Shown: positions 1-9,466, numbered from the stretch's first letter. The stretch: DNA of 64,000 nucleotides from Tepidibacter mesophilus (GCF_002724055.1 NZ_BDQY01000017.1:1-64000), one strand, 5' to 3'. Notes: a model not told the origin generated them from the letters alone. Program-made: numbers and translations.

Positions 1-95
1 TAAGATCCCAGGAAGACTACCTGGTTGATAGGTTCAAGGTGTAAGCTCAGTAATGAGTTCAGCTGATGGATACTAATAGATCGAGGACTTAACCT
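1..95 (+). rRNA. rrl: 23S ribosomal RNA, 3' end only
   Basis: The first ~95 bases match the conserved 3' terminus of bacterial 23S rRNA: the segment around GGTGTAAGCTCAG, then TGATGGATACTAATAGATCG and the closing GAGGACTTAACC. The body of the gene lies upstream of the window. The spacer to the 5S gene holds a small hairpin (arms AGTATT/AATACT near 119-138), probably an RNA processing site. The gene continues off the left edge, so the window begins inside an rRNA operon. Confidence 0.95.
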
Positions 96-158
96 AATTT
101 AAATCTGATCAATTTTGAGAGTATTAAAAATCAATACTCGATTTACAACAAAATAAAG

Positions 159-282
<124 letters not shown>

Positions 283-303
283 CTTTTTTTATTATATTTT
301 TTG

Positions 304-312
304 TGTTATAAT
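304..312 (+). promoter_or_regulatory. Extended -10 promoter candidate for the thioredoxin-like gene
   Basis: TGTTATAAT at 304-312 is an extended -10 element (TGnTATAAT). No good -35 hexamer is seen 17 bp upstream, where the 5S T-run lies. It sits about 40 bp before the start codon and just after the rRNA terminator. Confidence 0.5.
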
Positions 313-350
313 AGTTCTTAAGTAGTATATCCATATAGGGGGTATAAAAT

Positions 351-857
351 ATGATTTTAAAGAACTTGTTTTTTAAAGGAATAAGCTTTCAAGAATTTTT
401 AGAATCTGCAGAAGATATATATAAGGAAAAAATAGAAAAAATAAAAGATGCTATAAATATGGATAAATCATTAATAAATAAGATAAAGAGTATCCAACAA
501 AAGATATATATATTAGTATTTGCAGAAGATTGGTGTCCGGATTGTCAAATAAATTTACCAGGAGTAAGCTTTATCTGTGATTTGAATGCAAACATTAATT
601 TAAGAATTGTATCAAGAGAAGGCAATGAAGAAGCTTTAAATAAGTATAAGTTCAATGGAAAACCTAAAATACCAACATTTATAATAATGGATGACGATTT
701 TGAAGAACTTGGAGTTTTTATAGAACTTCCAACAATATTAAAAGAAATTATAAATAGAGGAAACGAAGCTGAGATATTAGTCTCAAAAAGAAAATATAAA
801 AAAGGTGAATACACAAAAAATACAATAGATGATGTTTTAAAAATAATAGGTTTCTAA
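351..857 (+). CDS. Thioredoxin-family protein with WCPDC active site
   Basis: The 168-aa product has a thioredoxin fold. The redox motif WCPDC is at residues 61-65 after a hydrophobic strand (IYILVFAED), and a probable cis-proline sits in KIPTF near residue 108. An N-terminal helical stretch of about 45 residues precedes the fold. No signal peptide is seen, so a cytoplasmic thiol-disulfide role is likely; WC-PD-C differs from the WCGPC of classical thioredoxin and substrates are unknown. The start is supported by an AGGGGG ribosome site 8-13 bp upstream. The gene stands alone between the rRNA operon and a hairpin terminator. Confidence 0.8.
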   Translation: MILKNLFFKGISFQEFLESAEDIYKEKIEKIKDAINMDKSLINKIKSIQQKIYILVFAEDWCPDCQINLPGVSFICDLNANINLRIVSREGNEEALNKYKFNGKPKIPTFIIMDDDFEELGVFIELPTILKEIINRGNEAEILVSKRKYKKGEYTKNTIDDVLKIIGF

Positions 858-877
858 AAAGACCTATTATTTTTTTA
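842..877 (+). terminator. Intrinsic terminator after the thioredoxin-like gene
   Basis: AATAATAGGT pairs with ACCTATTATT and is followed by a T-run. The left arm includes the last codons of the gene. Confidence 0.8.
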
Positions 878-990
878 TAAAAATTTAATATGAGTCAGAG
901 CATAACAGCTATACAAATTTTTTAAATACAAGAAAATTATATGATTTTTCAAACTAAGCATAACACTGCTGAAAGTAATACAGTATCAAG

Positions 991-1062
991 TATTTTGAGC
1001 AACGGAGCTCGTTAGAACTCGTTGCCGACATGAGCGATGCGGTAGCATGAAGTGAATTTTTT
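991..1062 (+). repeat. Dispersed intergenic repeat, copy A
   Basis: This copy carries the family core GAGCAACGGAGCTCGTTAG, then CTCGTTGC, ACATGAGCGATGC and the tail GCATGAAGTGAATTTTT. GCAACG can pair with CGTTGC, and ATGC-GGTA-GCAT forms a second small hairpin. Related copies lie at 8733-8862, 11095-11209 and 11836-11921. This is the only full copy not directly after a stop codon. It belongs to the ~400-bp gap 858-1260; the remainder of that gap is A+T-rich and shows no gene. Confidence 0.75.
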
Positions 1063-1260
1063 TATATATCATACATAATAAAAACTTTAAAACATAATAT
1101 TTTATATATAACAAAATTATATTATTTATATAAAGCAAAATCTATTTAAATGATATAACTTAAAGATACTATGCATTATTTTGGAGTGATGGTGAAAAAC
1201 TAAAAAAGGTAAAATTCGAAATATATAGAATATTAAAAAAGAAAAGGGGGATTTTTTTCT
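1063..1260. other. AT-rich gap before the EF-G-like gene
   Basis: No open frame with a ribosome site and no clear promoter was found. An AAAAGGGGG ribosome site at about 1240-1249 serves the downstream gene. Confidence 0.5.
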
Positions 1261-3246
1261 ATGAAAATTTATGAAAGTGATAAAATAAGGAATATTGCTG
1301 TTTTAGGACATTCTGGATGTGGGAAGAGTAATTTAATAGAAGCTGTTTTATATACTAATAAACTAGTAAATAGGATAAGCAAGCCAAATGAAGAGGTAAA
1401 TATGACATCTACGCTTAGTCTAGCTCCTGTTGAATGGAACGAGCACAAATATAACTTTTTAGACACTCCTGGATATTTTGATTTTTATGGAGAATCGTTA
1501 TCCGCTATTAAAGCAGCAGCAGGATCTATTATAGTAGTAGATGGAACTTGCGATATTCAAGTTGGAACAGATAAAGCATTAGAGATAACAGATGAAAACA
1601 ATACCCCAAAATTTATATTTATAAATAAAATTGATAGCCCAAAGGCTAACTATAATAGAGTATTAGAGCAATTAAGAGAAAGATATGGAAAGAAAATAGC
1701 TCCATTCCATTTACCTATGGGAAATAATGAGGAGTTTAAAGGATTTGTAAATGTAGTAGATATGTTTGCACGAGAATACAATGGAAAAGACTGTGTTACA
1801 GTTGATGTACCTGAAGATATGAAAGAAGAGATAAGTTCTATTAGAGAAATGCTTCTAGAATCAGTTGCTGAGACTGATGATGAGCTTCTTGACAAATATT
1901 TTTCACAAGAAGAATTCACACAAGCAGAAATTCATAAAGGATTAAGAGATGGGGTATTAAAAGGAGATATTATCCCTGTTTTGTGTGGTTCAACAAATAG
2001 GAATATAGGAATACATACTTTATTGGATATGATTTGGGATTATATGCCATCCCCTGTGGATATAGGGCTAAGTAGTGATAATAAAGAATTTTCAGGTATA
2101 GTTTTTAAAACATTAGTTGATCCATTTATAGGTAAAATATCATTACTAAAAGTATGTGAAGGCGAATTAACTCCAGATACTGAAGTTTATAATATAAATA
2201 AAGAAAATAAAGAAAAAATATATCATATATATTCATTTAAAAATAAAGATCAGATTGAACTTAAAAAAGCTGTTGCTGGAGATATTGTAGTATTAACTAA
2301 GCTTTCAAATGTTCAAACTGGAGACACTCTTTCTACAAGTTCTACCACAGATGCTTTTGAAAATATAGAGTTTCCAAAACCGCAAATATATTATGCAATA
2401 GATAGCTTAAATAAGGGAGACGAAGAAAAAATAAGTAATGGACTTCATAGACTATCAGAAGAAGATCTTTCGTTTAAATGGTTTAGAAATCATGAAACAA
2501 AGCAAACTTTAATAGGAGGGCAAGGAGAACTTCATATAAATTCTATAAAAGATAAATTGAAAGAGAAATTTGGAGTGGATGTTAAACTAGCCGACTTAAA
2601 AGTTGCATATAGGGAAACAATAAAAGGAAAATCAGATGTTCAAGGAAAGCATAAAAAGCAAAGTGGGGGTCATGGACAATATGGAGATGTTAAAATAAAA
2701 TTTGAGCCATCTAAAGAAGATTTTGTATTTGAGGAAGCTATATTTGGGGGATCAGTTCCAAAACAATATATACCAGCAGTAGAAAAAGGACTCAAAGAGT
2801 GCCTTAATGAAGGTGCATTAGCAGGATTTCCTGTAATGAATATAAAAGCAACATTATATGATGGATCGTATCATGATGTTGATTCATCTGAGATGGCATT
2901 TAAAATAGCATCTTCGATTGCGTTCAAAAAAGGGATACAAGAGGCTCAACCTGTATTATTAGAACCTATAATGAATTTAAAAATAGTAGTCCCAGAAGAG
3001 TATATGGGAGATATAATGGGAGATATAAACAAAAGAAGAGGTAGAATACTTGGAATGGAGCCTTCTTCAAGAGGTAAACAAGTAATATATGCGCAGGCGC
3101 CACAAGCTGAGACTTTTAAATATGCTATAGATTTAAGATCTATGACTCAAGGAAGAGGTTATTTTGAAATGGAATTTGATAAGTATGATGAAGTCCCATC
3201 ACAATTTGTAGATAAAATAATAGAACAAGCAAAAAATTATAGATAG
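1261..3246 (+). CDS. Divergent elongation factor G-like GTPase
   Basis: The 661-aa protein has the full EF-G layout: G domain, domain II, and domains III-V (ending with GRGYFEMEFDKYDEVP). The P-loop is GHSGCGKS (16-23), G3 is DTPG (68-71) and G4 is NKID (122-125). Two features differ from canonical EF-G: the switch I RGITI motif is absent (the region reads TSTLSLAPVEW), and the residue after DTPG is Tyr72 rather than the catalytic His. It resembles the EF-G-2 / EF-G-like paralogues, whose role is poorly defined. True fusA is at 42943, so this is a second copy. It has its own ribosome site and a terminator. TetM-type ribosomal protection is less likely because of the length and switch I change. 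Confidence 0.85.
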   Translation: MKIYESDKIRNIAVLGHSGCGKSNLIEAVLYTNKLVNRISKPNEEVNMTSTLSLAPVEWNEHKYNFLDTPGYFDFYGESLSAIKAAAGSIIVVDGTCDIQVGTDKALEITDENNTPKFIFINKIDSPKANYNRVLEQLRERYGKKIAPFHLPMGNNEEFKGFVNVVDMFAREYNGKDCVTVDVPEDMKEEISSIREMLLESVAETDDELLDKYFSQEEFTQAEIHKGLRDGVLKGDIIPVLCGSTNRNIGIHTLLDMIWDYMPSPVDIGLSSDNKEFSGIVFKTLVDPFIGKISLLKVCEGELTPDTEVYNINKENKEKIYHIYSFKNKDQIELKKAVAGDIVVLTKLSNVQTGDTLSTSSTTDAFENIEFPKPQIYYAIDSLNKGDEEKISNGLHRLSEEDLSFKWFRNHETKQTLIGGQGELHINSIKDKLKEKFGVDVKLADLKVAYRETIKGKSDVQGKHKKQSGGHGQYGDVKIKFEPSKEDFVFEEAIFGGSVPKQYIPAVEKGLKECLNEGALAGFPVMNIKATLYDGSYHDVDSSEMAFKIASSIAFKKGIQEAQPVLLEPIMNLKIVVPEEYMGDIMGDINKRRGRILGMEPSSRGKQVIYAQAPQAETFKYAIDLRSMTQGRGYFEMEFDKYDEVPSQFVDKIIEQAKNYR

Positions 3247-3303
3247 TTTCAAACTTAGAGATTTAAGCAATGTTGTAAATAAATTAAATATCATATAAAT
3301 GCT

Positions 3304-3350
3304 TAGTATATAAAAAAGATGACTTTCCAAGTCATCTTTTTTATATACTA
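3304..3350. terminator. Perfect 22-bp-stem bidirectional terminator
   Basis: Two 22-nt arms (3304-3325 and 3329-3350) are perfect reverse complements around a 3-nt loop. The core is AAAAAAGATGACTT / AAGTCATCTTTTTT, giving A- and T-runs on both strands. It separates the EF-G-like gene from clpC. Confidence 0.85.
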
Positions 3351-3357
3351 AACTTTT

Positions 3358-3374
3358 CTGAATTAAGAATTCAG
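3358..3374. promoter_or_regulatory. 17-bp inverted repeat upstream of clpC
   Basis: CTGAATT-AAG-AATTCAG is a perfect 7-bp inverted repeat about 45 bp before the clpC start. It does not resemble the CtsR heptad operator (GGTCAAA-type). It may be an operator or a chance AT-rich palindrome. Confidence 0.35.
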
Positions 3375-3418
3375 ATTTTGGAAATAATAGATGTGAGGAT
3401 TGATGTAGGAGGGGTTTT

Positions 3419-5854
3419 ATGTTTGATAAATTTACTCAAAGAGCTAGGAAGTCATTAGATATAGCAGCAGTAGAAGCAAGTAATATGGGACACAATCTAG
3501 TTGGAAGTGAGCATATATTACTAGGTATTTTAAAAGATAGTGCGAGTATATCTGGACAAGTCCTTAACAAGTTTGGAGTTACTGAAGAATTAATAAAACA
3601 ACGTATACCTTTATACATACAAATAGGAAATTTAAAAGTTAAAGTAATTGGATTTAGTCCAAGAACTAAGAAGATATTTGAACTCGCATTTATGAAGGCA
3701 AAGCTACTAGGACATAACTATGTTGGAACTGAGCATATTCTTTTGGGAATTATAAAAGAAGGGGATGGAATAGCCTGGAGAATATTATATGATTTAGGTA
3801 TAAATATGAATGAGTTAAGTAAAGAAATATTAAAATCTTTAAAGGATATAAACATGACACATCAGAAAAATGAAAGATTCGAAAATAAAAACATACCAAC
3901 ACTAAATAAGTATGGAAAAGATCTCAATAAATCATATGAAGATGGAAAACTAGACCCTGTTATAGGCAGAGATATTGAGATACAAAGAGTTATACAGATA
4001 CTAAGCAGAAGAACTAAGAACAACCCTGTACTTATAGGAGATCCAGGAGTTGGGAAAACAGCTATAATAGAAGGGCTAGCTGGTAAAATAGTATCAGGTG
4101 ATGTACCCGAGATATTAAAAGATAAAAGAATAGTATCACTAGATTTGGTTGGAATGATAGCAGGTGCTAAATATAGAGGTGAATTTGAAGAAAGAATAAA
4201 GAATGTAATGCTTGAATTAAAAAATCATCAAAATATAATAATATTCATAGATGAATTACATACAATTGTTGGAGCTGGTAGTTCGGAAGGATCTATGGAT
4301 GCATCTAATATTTTAAAACCTGAGCTTTCTAGAGGAGAAATACAGATAATAGGAGCAACTACTGTTGATGAGTATAGAAAATATATAGAAAAGGATTCTG
4401 CTCTTGAAAGAAGATTTCAACCGGTTATGGTTGATGAGCCATCTATTCAAGATTCTATAGATATAATAAAAGGCCTTAGAGATAGATACGAAGCTCACCA
4501 TAATGTAAAAATAACTGATGAGGCTATAAATGCAGCAGTGAATTTATCTCATAGATATGTAAATGATAGATTTTTGCCGGATAAAGCGATTGACTTAATT
4601 GATGAAGCTAGTTCTAAGGTTAGACTTTCTAATTATGTTCCTCCTAAAGATATAAAGGATATGCAGAATAGATTAGAGATTTTAGCAAAAGAAAAAGAAG
4701 AATCTATAAGAAATCAAGATTTTGAAAATGCTGCAAATATAAGAGATGAAGAAAAAGAGATAAAAGAGAAGCTAGACAAGACTCAAAAAGCTTGGAAGAA
4801 AGATTCATCAAAATCATCTGATGTTGTTGACGAAGAAGATATAGCTGATATAGTATCTTCATGGACTAAAATACCTGTTAATAAGCTTATTCAGGAAGAA
4901 AGTAAAAAACTTTTAAACCTAGAAAATATAATAAGCAATAGAGTTATAGGACAAAAAGAAGCTATAAAAGCTATATCAAAAGCTATAAGAAGAGCTAGAG
5001 TGGGTCTTAAAGATCCTAAAAGACCAATAGGATCATTTATATTTTTGGGACCGACAGGGGTTGGAAAGACGGAACTTTCTAAAGCATTGGCTCATGTTAT
5101 GTTCTCCAGTGAGGATAGTATAATAAGGATAGATATGTCTGAGTATATGGAAAAGCACGCTGTGTCAAAGCTTATAGGGTCTCCTCCTGGATATATAGGA
5201 CATGAAGAAGGCGGTCAACTTACAGAAAAAGTTAGAAGGAATCCTTATAGTGTACTATTATTTGATGAAATAGAAAAGGCACATCCAGATGTGTTTAATA
5301 TATTTCTTCAAATCTTAGATGATGGAAGATTAAGTGATTCTAAAGGTAGAATAGTTGATTTTAAGAATACTTTAATAATAATGACATCTAATGTAGGTGC
5401 TCATAATATATATAATCAAAAAACATTAGGATTTACAAAACATTTAGAGAATGAAGAAATTCAAAAAAGTGAATATGAAAAGATGAAAGAAAATGTTATG
5501 AAAGAACTTAGATTAAAGTTTAAACCAGAATTTTTAAATAGAATAGATGAGATAATAGTTTTTCATCCTTTAAATCAAGAACATATAGATGAAATAGTAA
5601 AACTAATGATTAAAAACTTACAAGAAAGATTGAAAAGCATGGACATAAATTTAGAACTTGAAGATTGTGCAATCAAGTTAATAGCAAAAGAAGGGTTTGA
5701 TAAAGAATACGGAGCAAGACCTCTAAAAAGAGCTATACAAAAGCTTCTTGAAGATAATATTTCAGAGGAAATCTTAAAGGGAAATATAGATAAAGGAGAT
5801 GATATAATAGTTAAAGCGAATAATAAAAAACTATTATTTGAAAAAAGAGCTTGA
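3419..5854 (+). CDS. clpC: ClpC AAA+ unfoldase, ATPase subunit of the ClpCP protease
   Basis: The 811-aa protein has two N-terminal Clp repeats (about 1-145), a first AAA+ module with Walker A GDPGVGKT (207-214) and IIFIDELHT, a UVR-containing middle region (about 425-460), and a second AAA+ module with GPTGVGKT (about 544-551), [11 protein letters not shown] and a C-terminal small domain. This is the ClpC architecture, not ClpB or ClpA. It unfolds substrates for ClpP and normally uses the adaptor McsB or MecA. In most Firmicutes clpC follows ctsR-mcsA-mcsB; here none of these is present and the gene stands alone between two terminators. An AGGAGGGG ribosome site supports the start. Confidence 0.95.
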   Translation: MFDKFTQRARKSLDIAAVEASNMGHNLVGSEHILLGILKDSASISGQVLNKFGVTEELIKQRIPLYIQIGNLKVKVIGFSPRTKKIFELAFMKAKLLGHNYVGTEHILLGIIKEGDGIAWRILYDLGINMNELSKEILKSLKDINMTHQKNERFENKNIPTLNKYGKDLNKSYEDGKLDPVIGRDIEIQRVIQILSRRTKNNPVLIGDPGVGKTAIIEGLAGKIVSGDVPEILKDKRIVSLDLVGMIAGAKYRGEFEERIKNVMLELKNHQNIIIFIDELHTIVGAGSSEGSMDASNILKPELSRGEIQIIGATTVDEYRKYIEKDSALERRFQPVMVDEPSIQDSIDIIKGLRDRYEAHHNVKITDEAINAAVNLSHRYVNDRFLPDKAIDLIDEASSKVRLSNYVPPKDIKDMQNRLEILAKEKEESIRNQDFENAANIRDEEKEIKEKLDKTQKAWKKDSSKSSDVVDEEDIADIVSSWTKIPVNKLIQEESKKLLNLENIISNRVIGQKEAIKAISKAIRRARVGLKDPKRPIGSFIFLGPTGVGKTELSKALAHVMFSSEDSIIRIDMSEYMEKHAVSKLIGSPPGYIGHEEGGQLTEKVRRNPYSVLLFDEIEKAHPDVFNIFLQILDDGRLSDSKGRIVDFKNTLIIMTSNVGAHNIYNQKTLGFTKHLENEEIQKSEYEKMKENVMKELRLKFKPEFLNRIDEIIVFHPLNQEHIDEIVKLMIKNLQERLKSMDINLELEDCAIKLIAKEGFDKEYGARPLKRAIQKLLEDNISEEILKGNIDKGDDIIVKANNKKLLFEKRA

Positions 5855-5873
5855 AATTCAAGCTCTTTTTTAT
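5841..5873. terminator. Intrinsic terminator after clpC
   Basis: AAAAAAGAGCTTG pairs with CAAGCTCTTTTTT around a 5-nt loop that includes the clpC stop codon. The A and T runs make it usable on both strands. Confidence 0.85.
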
Positions 5874-6017
5874 ATATAAGAAAATTATATAAATTACAAT
5901 GTGGTTACAATATTCATTAAGTAAATAAATCAGCAATTAGTAATCTTTAAACATTCATTGGTAATAGATAGTATAAATCGAATTTTTGTTTCCCAAAATA
6001 TATATTTTTTGGTATTC

Positions 6018-6049
6018 TATAATTAGAATTAATTCAAATTATTTGAATT
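6018..6049 (+). promoter_or_regulatory. -10 element and palindrome upstream of radA
   Basis: TATAAT at 6018-6023 is a good -10 without a clear -35. Just downstream, AATTCAAAT-T-ATTTGAATT (6031-6049) is a 19-bp perfect inverted repeat placed between the putative transcription start and the radA start codon, as an operator might be. Confidence 0.4.
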
Positions 6050-6077
6050 TAATTAATTAGAATGTAAAGGTGATATT

Positions 6078-7445
6078 ATGGCTAAAATTAAAAGCAAGTA
6101 CGTTTGCCAATCATGCGGGTATGAAAGTTTAAAGTGGATTGGAAAATGTCCAGAATGTGATGATTGGAATACATTTGTAGAAGAAATAGAAGATAAAAAA
6201 AGCAAACATGATCTTTTTATAATAGAAAAAGAAGTTCAAAAGCCTGTATCTATAAATAAGCTTGAAATAAATGAACAAGAAAGATTTTCAACATGTATAA
6301 ATGAATTGGATAGAGTATTAGGTGGAGGGGTAGTTAAAGGGTCGTTAATATTAGCTGGTGGAGATCCTGGAATAGGAAAGTCCACTCTTTTAATTCAAGT
6401 TGCAGAAAATGTAGCCAAGAGTAGAAAAAAAGTTTTATATATATCAGGAGAAGAATCTATATATCAGATAAAAATGAGAGCAAAAAGGTTAGATATAGGA
6501 AGCGAAAATTTATATATATTTGCAGAAAATAATCTGGATATAATAGAAAAACAAATAGATAATATAAAACCTGATATGATGATAGTAGACTCTATACAAA
6601 CAGTATTTAGCCCTCAAATAACTTCTACGCCAGGAAGTGTAAGTCAAATAAAAGAAGGAACTTCTCGATTTATGAAAATATCTAAAAAAGTAGGTATATC
6701 AACTTTTCTAGTTGGACATGTAACAAAAGAAGGATCACTTGCTGGACCTAAAGTACTTGAGCATATGGTTGATACCGTACTTTACTTTGAAGGTGAAAGG
6801 TATAATACATATAGAATGATTAGAGCCGTTAAGAATAGATTTGGATCTACGAATGAACTAGGAGTATTTGAAATGAGAGATAAGGGACTTATAGAAGTTG
6901 AAAATCCTTCAAAAATACTTATATCTGAAAAACCAAAAGGAGTATCAGGCTCGGTAATAGTTGCAACTATAGAAGGTACAAGGCCTATGTTAGTAGAACT
7001 TCAAGCACTTGTTTGTCCAACTAGCTTTGGCATACCTAAAAGAGCTGCAACAGGAGCAGATTATAATAGAGTTTCTCTTCTTATGGCAGTTCTTGAAAAA
7101 AGAGCGGGAATGCAAATACAAAATCAAGATATTTATATAAATGTTGTCGGAGGAATAAGGCTTAATGAACCAGCCATTGATCTTGGTATAGTAATATCTA
7201 TAGCGTCTAGTTTTAGAAATATAGAGATAAATGAAAAAACTGTTGCCATTGGAGAAGTAGGTTTAACAGGAGAAATAAGAGGTGTAAGTTTTATAGAAAA
7301 AAGAATATCAGAGTGTAAAAAATTAGGGTTTAATAGAGTGATAATCCCTAAAAGTAATATAAAAGGATTAGAAAGTATCAAAGATATTAAAATTATAGGT
7401 GTAGAAAATATAAGAGAGGCTTTAGATTTTGTATTAGGAGGGTAG
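6078..7445 (+). CDS. radA: DNA repair protein RadA (Sms)
   Basis: The 455-aa protein begins with a four-cysteine zinc finger (C10, C13, C24, C27). A RecA-like ATPase follows with Walker A GGDPGIGKST (about 94-103) and the RadA signature KNRFG (about 252-256). The C-terminus is a Lon-protease-like domain (around GVSGSVIVATIEGTRP to the end). RadA is a branch-migration helicase in recombination. It lies 6 bp before disA, whose ribosome site overlaps the end of radA, so the two are one operon; DisA activity is known to respond to recombination structures and RadA in Firmicutes. Confidence 0.96.
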   Translation: MAKIKSKYVCQSCGYESLKWIGKCPECDDWNTFVEEIEDKKSKHDLFIIEKEVQKPVSINKLEINEQERFSTCINELDRVLGGGVVKGSLILAGGDPGIGKSTLLIQVAENVAKSRKKVLYISGEESIYQIKMRAKRLDIGSENLYIFAENNLDIIEKQIDNIKPDMMIVDSIQTVFSPQITSTPGSVSQIKEGTSRFMKISKKVGISTFLVGHVTKEGSLAGPKVLEHMVDTVLYFEGERYNTYRMIRAVKNRFGSTNELGVFEMRDKGLIEVENPSKILISEKPKGVSGSVIVATIEGTRPMLVELQALVCPTSFGIPKRAATGADYNRVSLLMAVLEKRAGMQIQNQDIYINVVGGIRLNEPAIDLGIVISIASSFRNIEINEKTVAIGEVGLTGEIRGVSFIEKRISECKKLGFNRVIIPKSNIKGLESIKDIKIIGVENIREALDFVLGG

Positions 7446-7451
7446 ATAAAA

Positions 7452-8531
7452 ATGAAAGAAAGTTTTACAAAAGATATAGAACAATTAAATTGCTTGAAGA
7501 TGATAGCACCAGGAACACCTCTTAGAGAAGGTCTTGAGAATGTTTTGAGAGCAAAAACTGGTGCATTGATTGTAATAGGAAATAGCGAAGAAATAATGAA
7601 AATAGTTGATGGTGGATTTAATATAAATTCTGATTTTTCACCTGCATATTTGTATGAACTTGCAAAAATGGATGGTGCAATAATAGTAAGTAGTGATGGA
7701 AAGAAGATACTTTATGCAAATACCCAATTAATACCAAATCCATTAATACCATCATCGGAGACTGGTATAAGGCATAGAACAGCAGAAAGAGTAGCAAGAC
7801 AAACTGCTGAGATGGTTATATCAATATCTCAAAGAAGAAATATAATAACTTTGTACAGAGGGTATAGCAAATATGTTATACAAGAAACATCAAAAATATT
7901 AACTAAGGCAAATCAAGCTATTCAAACCCTTGAAAAATATAAATCTGTACTAGATCAAGCTATGATTAATTTAAGTGCTTTAGAATTTGAAGATTTGGTG
8001 ACTCTTTATGATGTTGCAACTGTTGTTCAAAGAACTGAAATGGTTATGAGAATAGTTACAGAGATAGAACATTATATAATAGAGCTTGGAAATGAAGGAA
8101 TCTTAGCTAGTATGCAGCTAGAAGAATTAATAGGAAATGTAAAAGAAGATGCAGAAATGGTATTTAAAGATTATAATATAATTGAAGACAGAGATTATTC
8201 ACAGTTTAAAAAAGCTATTAGAAATTTTTCATCAGAGGACTTGCTTGAACTTAATAACATAGTAAGGCTTTTAGGTTATACTGCTAGTAATATAGATAAT
8301 ATAGAGTATACAGTTTATCCTAGAGGATGGAGAATTCTTAGAAAAATATATAGATTGCCTAACAGTGTAGTCGAAAATTTAACATACCATTTCGATAAAT
8401 TCCAGACTATATTAAAAGCAACTATTGAAGAACTGGATGATGTAGACGGTATTGGAGAGATAAGAGCTAGATATATAAGAGATGGGTTAAGAAGAATACA
8501 AGAACAAGTATTACTTGATAGACATATATAA
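7452..8531 (+). CDS. disA: DNA integrity scanning protein DisA, diadenylate cyclase
   Basis: The 359-aa protein makes c-di-AMP from two ATP. The DAC domain holds DGA (74-76) and RHRTAER (107-113); the residue before RHR is Ile where many DisA proteins have Thr (GTRHR), a mild change. A helical linker follows, then a C-terminal helix-hairpin-helix DNA-binding region (LDDVDGIGEIRARYIRDGL, about 330-350). It scans DNA for lesions and branched structures. It is translationally close to radA and is followed by a hairpin and a terminator. Confidence 0.96.
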   Translation: MKESFTKDIEQLNCLKMIAPGTPLREGLENVLRAKTGALIVIGNSEEIMKIVDGGFNINSDFSPAYLYELAKMDGAIIVSSDGKKILYANTQLIPNPLIPSSETGIRHRTAERVARQTAEMVISISQRRNIITLYRGYSKYVIQETSKILTKANQAIQTLEKYKSVLDQAMINLSALEFEDLVTLYDVATVVQRTEMVMRIVTEIEHYIIELGNEGILASMQLEELIGNVKEDAEMVFKDYNIIEDRDYSQFKKAIRNFSSEDLLELNNIVRLLGYTASNIDNIEYTVYPRGWRILRKIYRLPNSVVENLTYHFDKFQTILKATIEELDDVDGIGEIRARYIRDGLRRIQEQVLLDRHI

Positions 8532-8586
8532 ATAAATTTTAATATTTAGTATTTGAATATATATCTAATCATAATGTTTTATCCGA

Positions 8587-8636
8587 AAGCTAAAAAGTTC
8601 TAAAGCTTAAGCATTTAGATAAGAACTTAACAGCTT
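8587..8636. other. Symmetric interrupted hairpin downstream of disA
   Basis: AAGCT-aaa-AAGTTCT (8587-8601) is mirrored by AGAACTT-aac-AGCTT (8622-8636) around a 20-nt loop. No T-run follows, so it is not a standard terminator. Its role is unknown. Confidence 0.4.
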
Positions 8637-8667
8637 ACATACCAGCTTTATGTTTAGGTTAAAAATT

Positions 8668-8721
8668 AATGGTTATGAAAATAGTGATGCTATGATAAAT
8701 ATTTTCATAACCATTTTTTGT
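8668..8721. terminator. Terminator hairpin after radA-disA
   Basis: AATGGTTATGAAAATA (8668-8683) pairs perfectly with the segment 8700-8715, followed by TTTTG. The stem is 16 bp with a 16-nt loop. Confidence 0.75.
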
Positions 8722-8732
8722 CTTTAATTAAG

Positions 8733-8862
8733 AGACTACACTTGTAGCTATTTTTAATCAACAAAGTCACGAGAATTGTTGGTTTTATGATTTCGTGTGA
8801 ATTTTGAGCAACAAAGCTCTTCCGGTATATGGGCTATGCAATAGCATAAAGCGAATTTTATT
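8733..8862 (+). repeat. Dispersed intergenic repeat, copy B (tandem double unit)
   Basis: It begins ACTACACTTGTAGCTATTTT, then unit 1 (CAACAAAGTCACGAG ... GTGTGAATTTTGAG) and unit 2 (GAGCAACAAAGCTC ... CTATGCAATAGCATAAAGCG, AATTTTA). TATGC-AATA-GCATA forms the tail hairpin. It ends at the stop codon of the minus-strand gene 8863-9258. It fills most of the gap 8532-8862 not taken by the terminator. Confidence 0.75.
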
Positions 8863-9258
8863 TTAAAGCAGATTGTATATTCCTAGAGTTTGAAGTTTAT
8901 CATTTTCTTTTTTAAAAACATCTTTTAAACTTATATTTAGGCAATTACAAATAGCTTCTATATAGAAAAGATGGTTTCCTAATTCTTCTTCTATTTTTTC
9001 TTTACAATTATCGCATAAATCGCCTATTATATGGTTATCCATATAATTAGACAGCTCATTAAATGCTATATCTTTTGGAGGATTCTGTTTTTTACCAGCG
9101 ATTTCAATACAACCACAGTTTGTTACAGATTTTATTATAGCTCTATTTGTTTTAGAGTTACTCTCCTCAAGTTTAGTTATTATATCTAAAATACTTTTAT
9201 GCCTTATCAACGAATTACTTACTGAATTTTCAAATTTATTAAAATCAAATTCACTCAT
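8863..9258 (-). CDS. Conserved clostridial protein of unknown function
   Basis: The 131-aa protein has a segment rich in conserved-looking residues: RHKSILDIITKLEE, NRAIIKSVTNCGCI, then GDLCDNCKEKIEEELGNHLF and a C-terminal TLGIYNLL. Three closely spaced cysteine groups (NCGC, CxxC, CNC) suggest metal or structural binding. I recall related proteins in this disA-carD neighbourhood of other Clostridia but cannot assign a function. It is transcribed from its own promoter, opposite to disA and carD, with a GAGGTGA ribosome site. Its 3' end abuts repeat copy B. Confidence 0.75.
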   Translation of the reverse strand: MSEFDFNKFENSVSNSLIRHKSILDIITKLEESNSKTNRAIIKSVTNCGCIEIAGKKQNPPKDIAFNELSNYMDNHIIGDLCDNCKEKIEEELGNHLFYIEAICNCLNISLKDVFKKENDKLQTLGIYNLL

Positions 9259-9278
9259 TTTAAAATCACCTCATAATA

Positions 9279-9307
9279 ATTATAATAAGAAAACGATTGC
9301 AGGTCAA
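9279..9307 (-). promoter_or_regulatory. SigA promoter of the minus-strand conserved gene
   Basis: On the minus strand, TTGACC (9307-9302) and TATAAT (9284-9279) are separated by exactly 17 bp, about 20 bp upstream of the start codon. Confidence 0.75.
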
Positions 9308-9361
9308 TTGTATAAATTTTTTATAATAGGGAATAATAGAACATTTAATTGCAAAATATAA

Positions 9362-9437
9362 TTGACATACCATAATTTAATGTGATAAAATAATTGTTTT
9401 GGTTTGACTAATTTAAGCGGTTGGTATATACTATAAT
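9362..9437 (+). promoter_or_regulatory. Two tandem SigA promoter candidates for carD
   Basis: The upstream one has TTGACA (9362-9367), 18 bp, TAAAAT (9386-9391). The downstream one has TTGACT (9404-9409), 17 bp, TATACT (9427-9432), overlapping TATAAT at 9432-9437. Confidence 0.65.
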
Positions 9438-9466
9438 AGATTATTATTATTGAAGGGAGAAATTTT

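Noticed and set aside
1261-3246. Tetracycline-resistance ribosomal protection gene
   Set aside because: The EF-G-like protein lacks the TetM-type features I know, and its altered switch I fits EF-G-2-like paralogues. Its genomic place is housekeeping.
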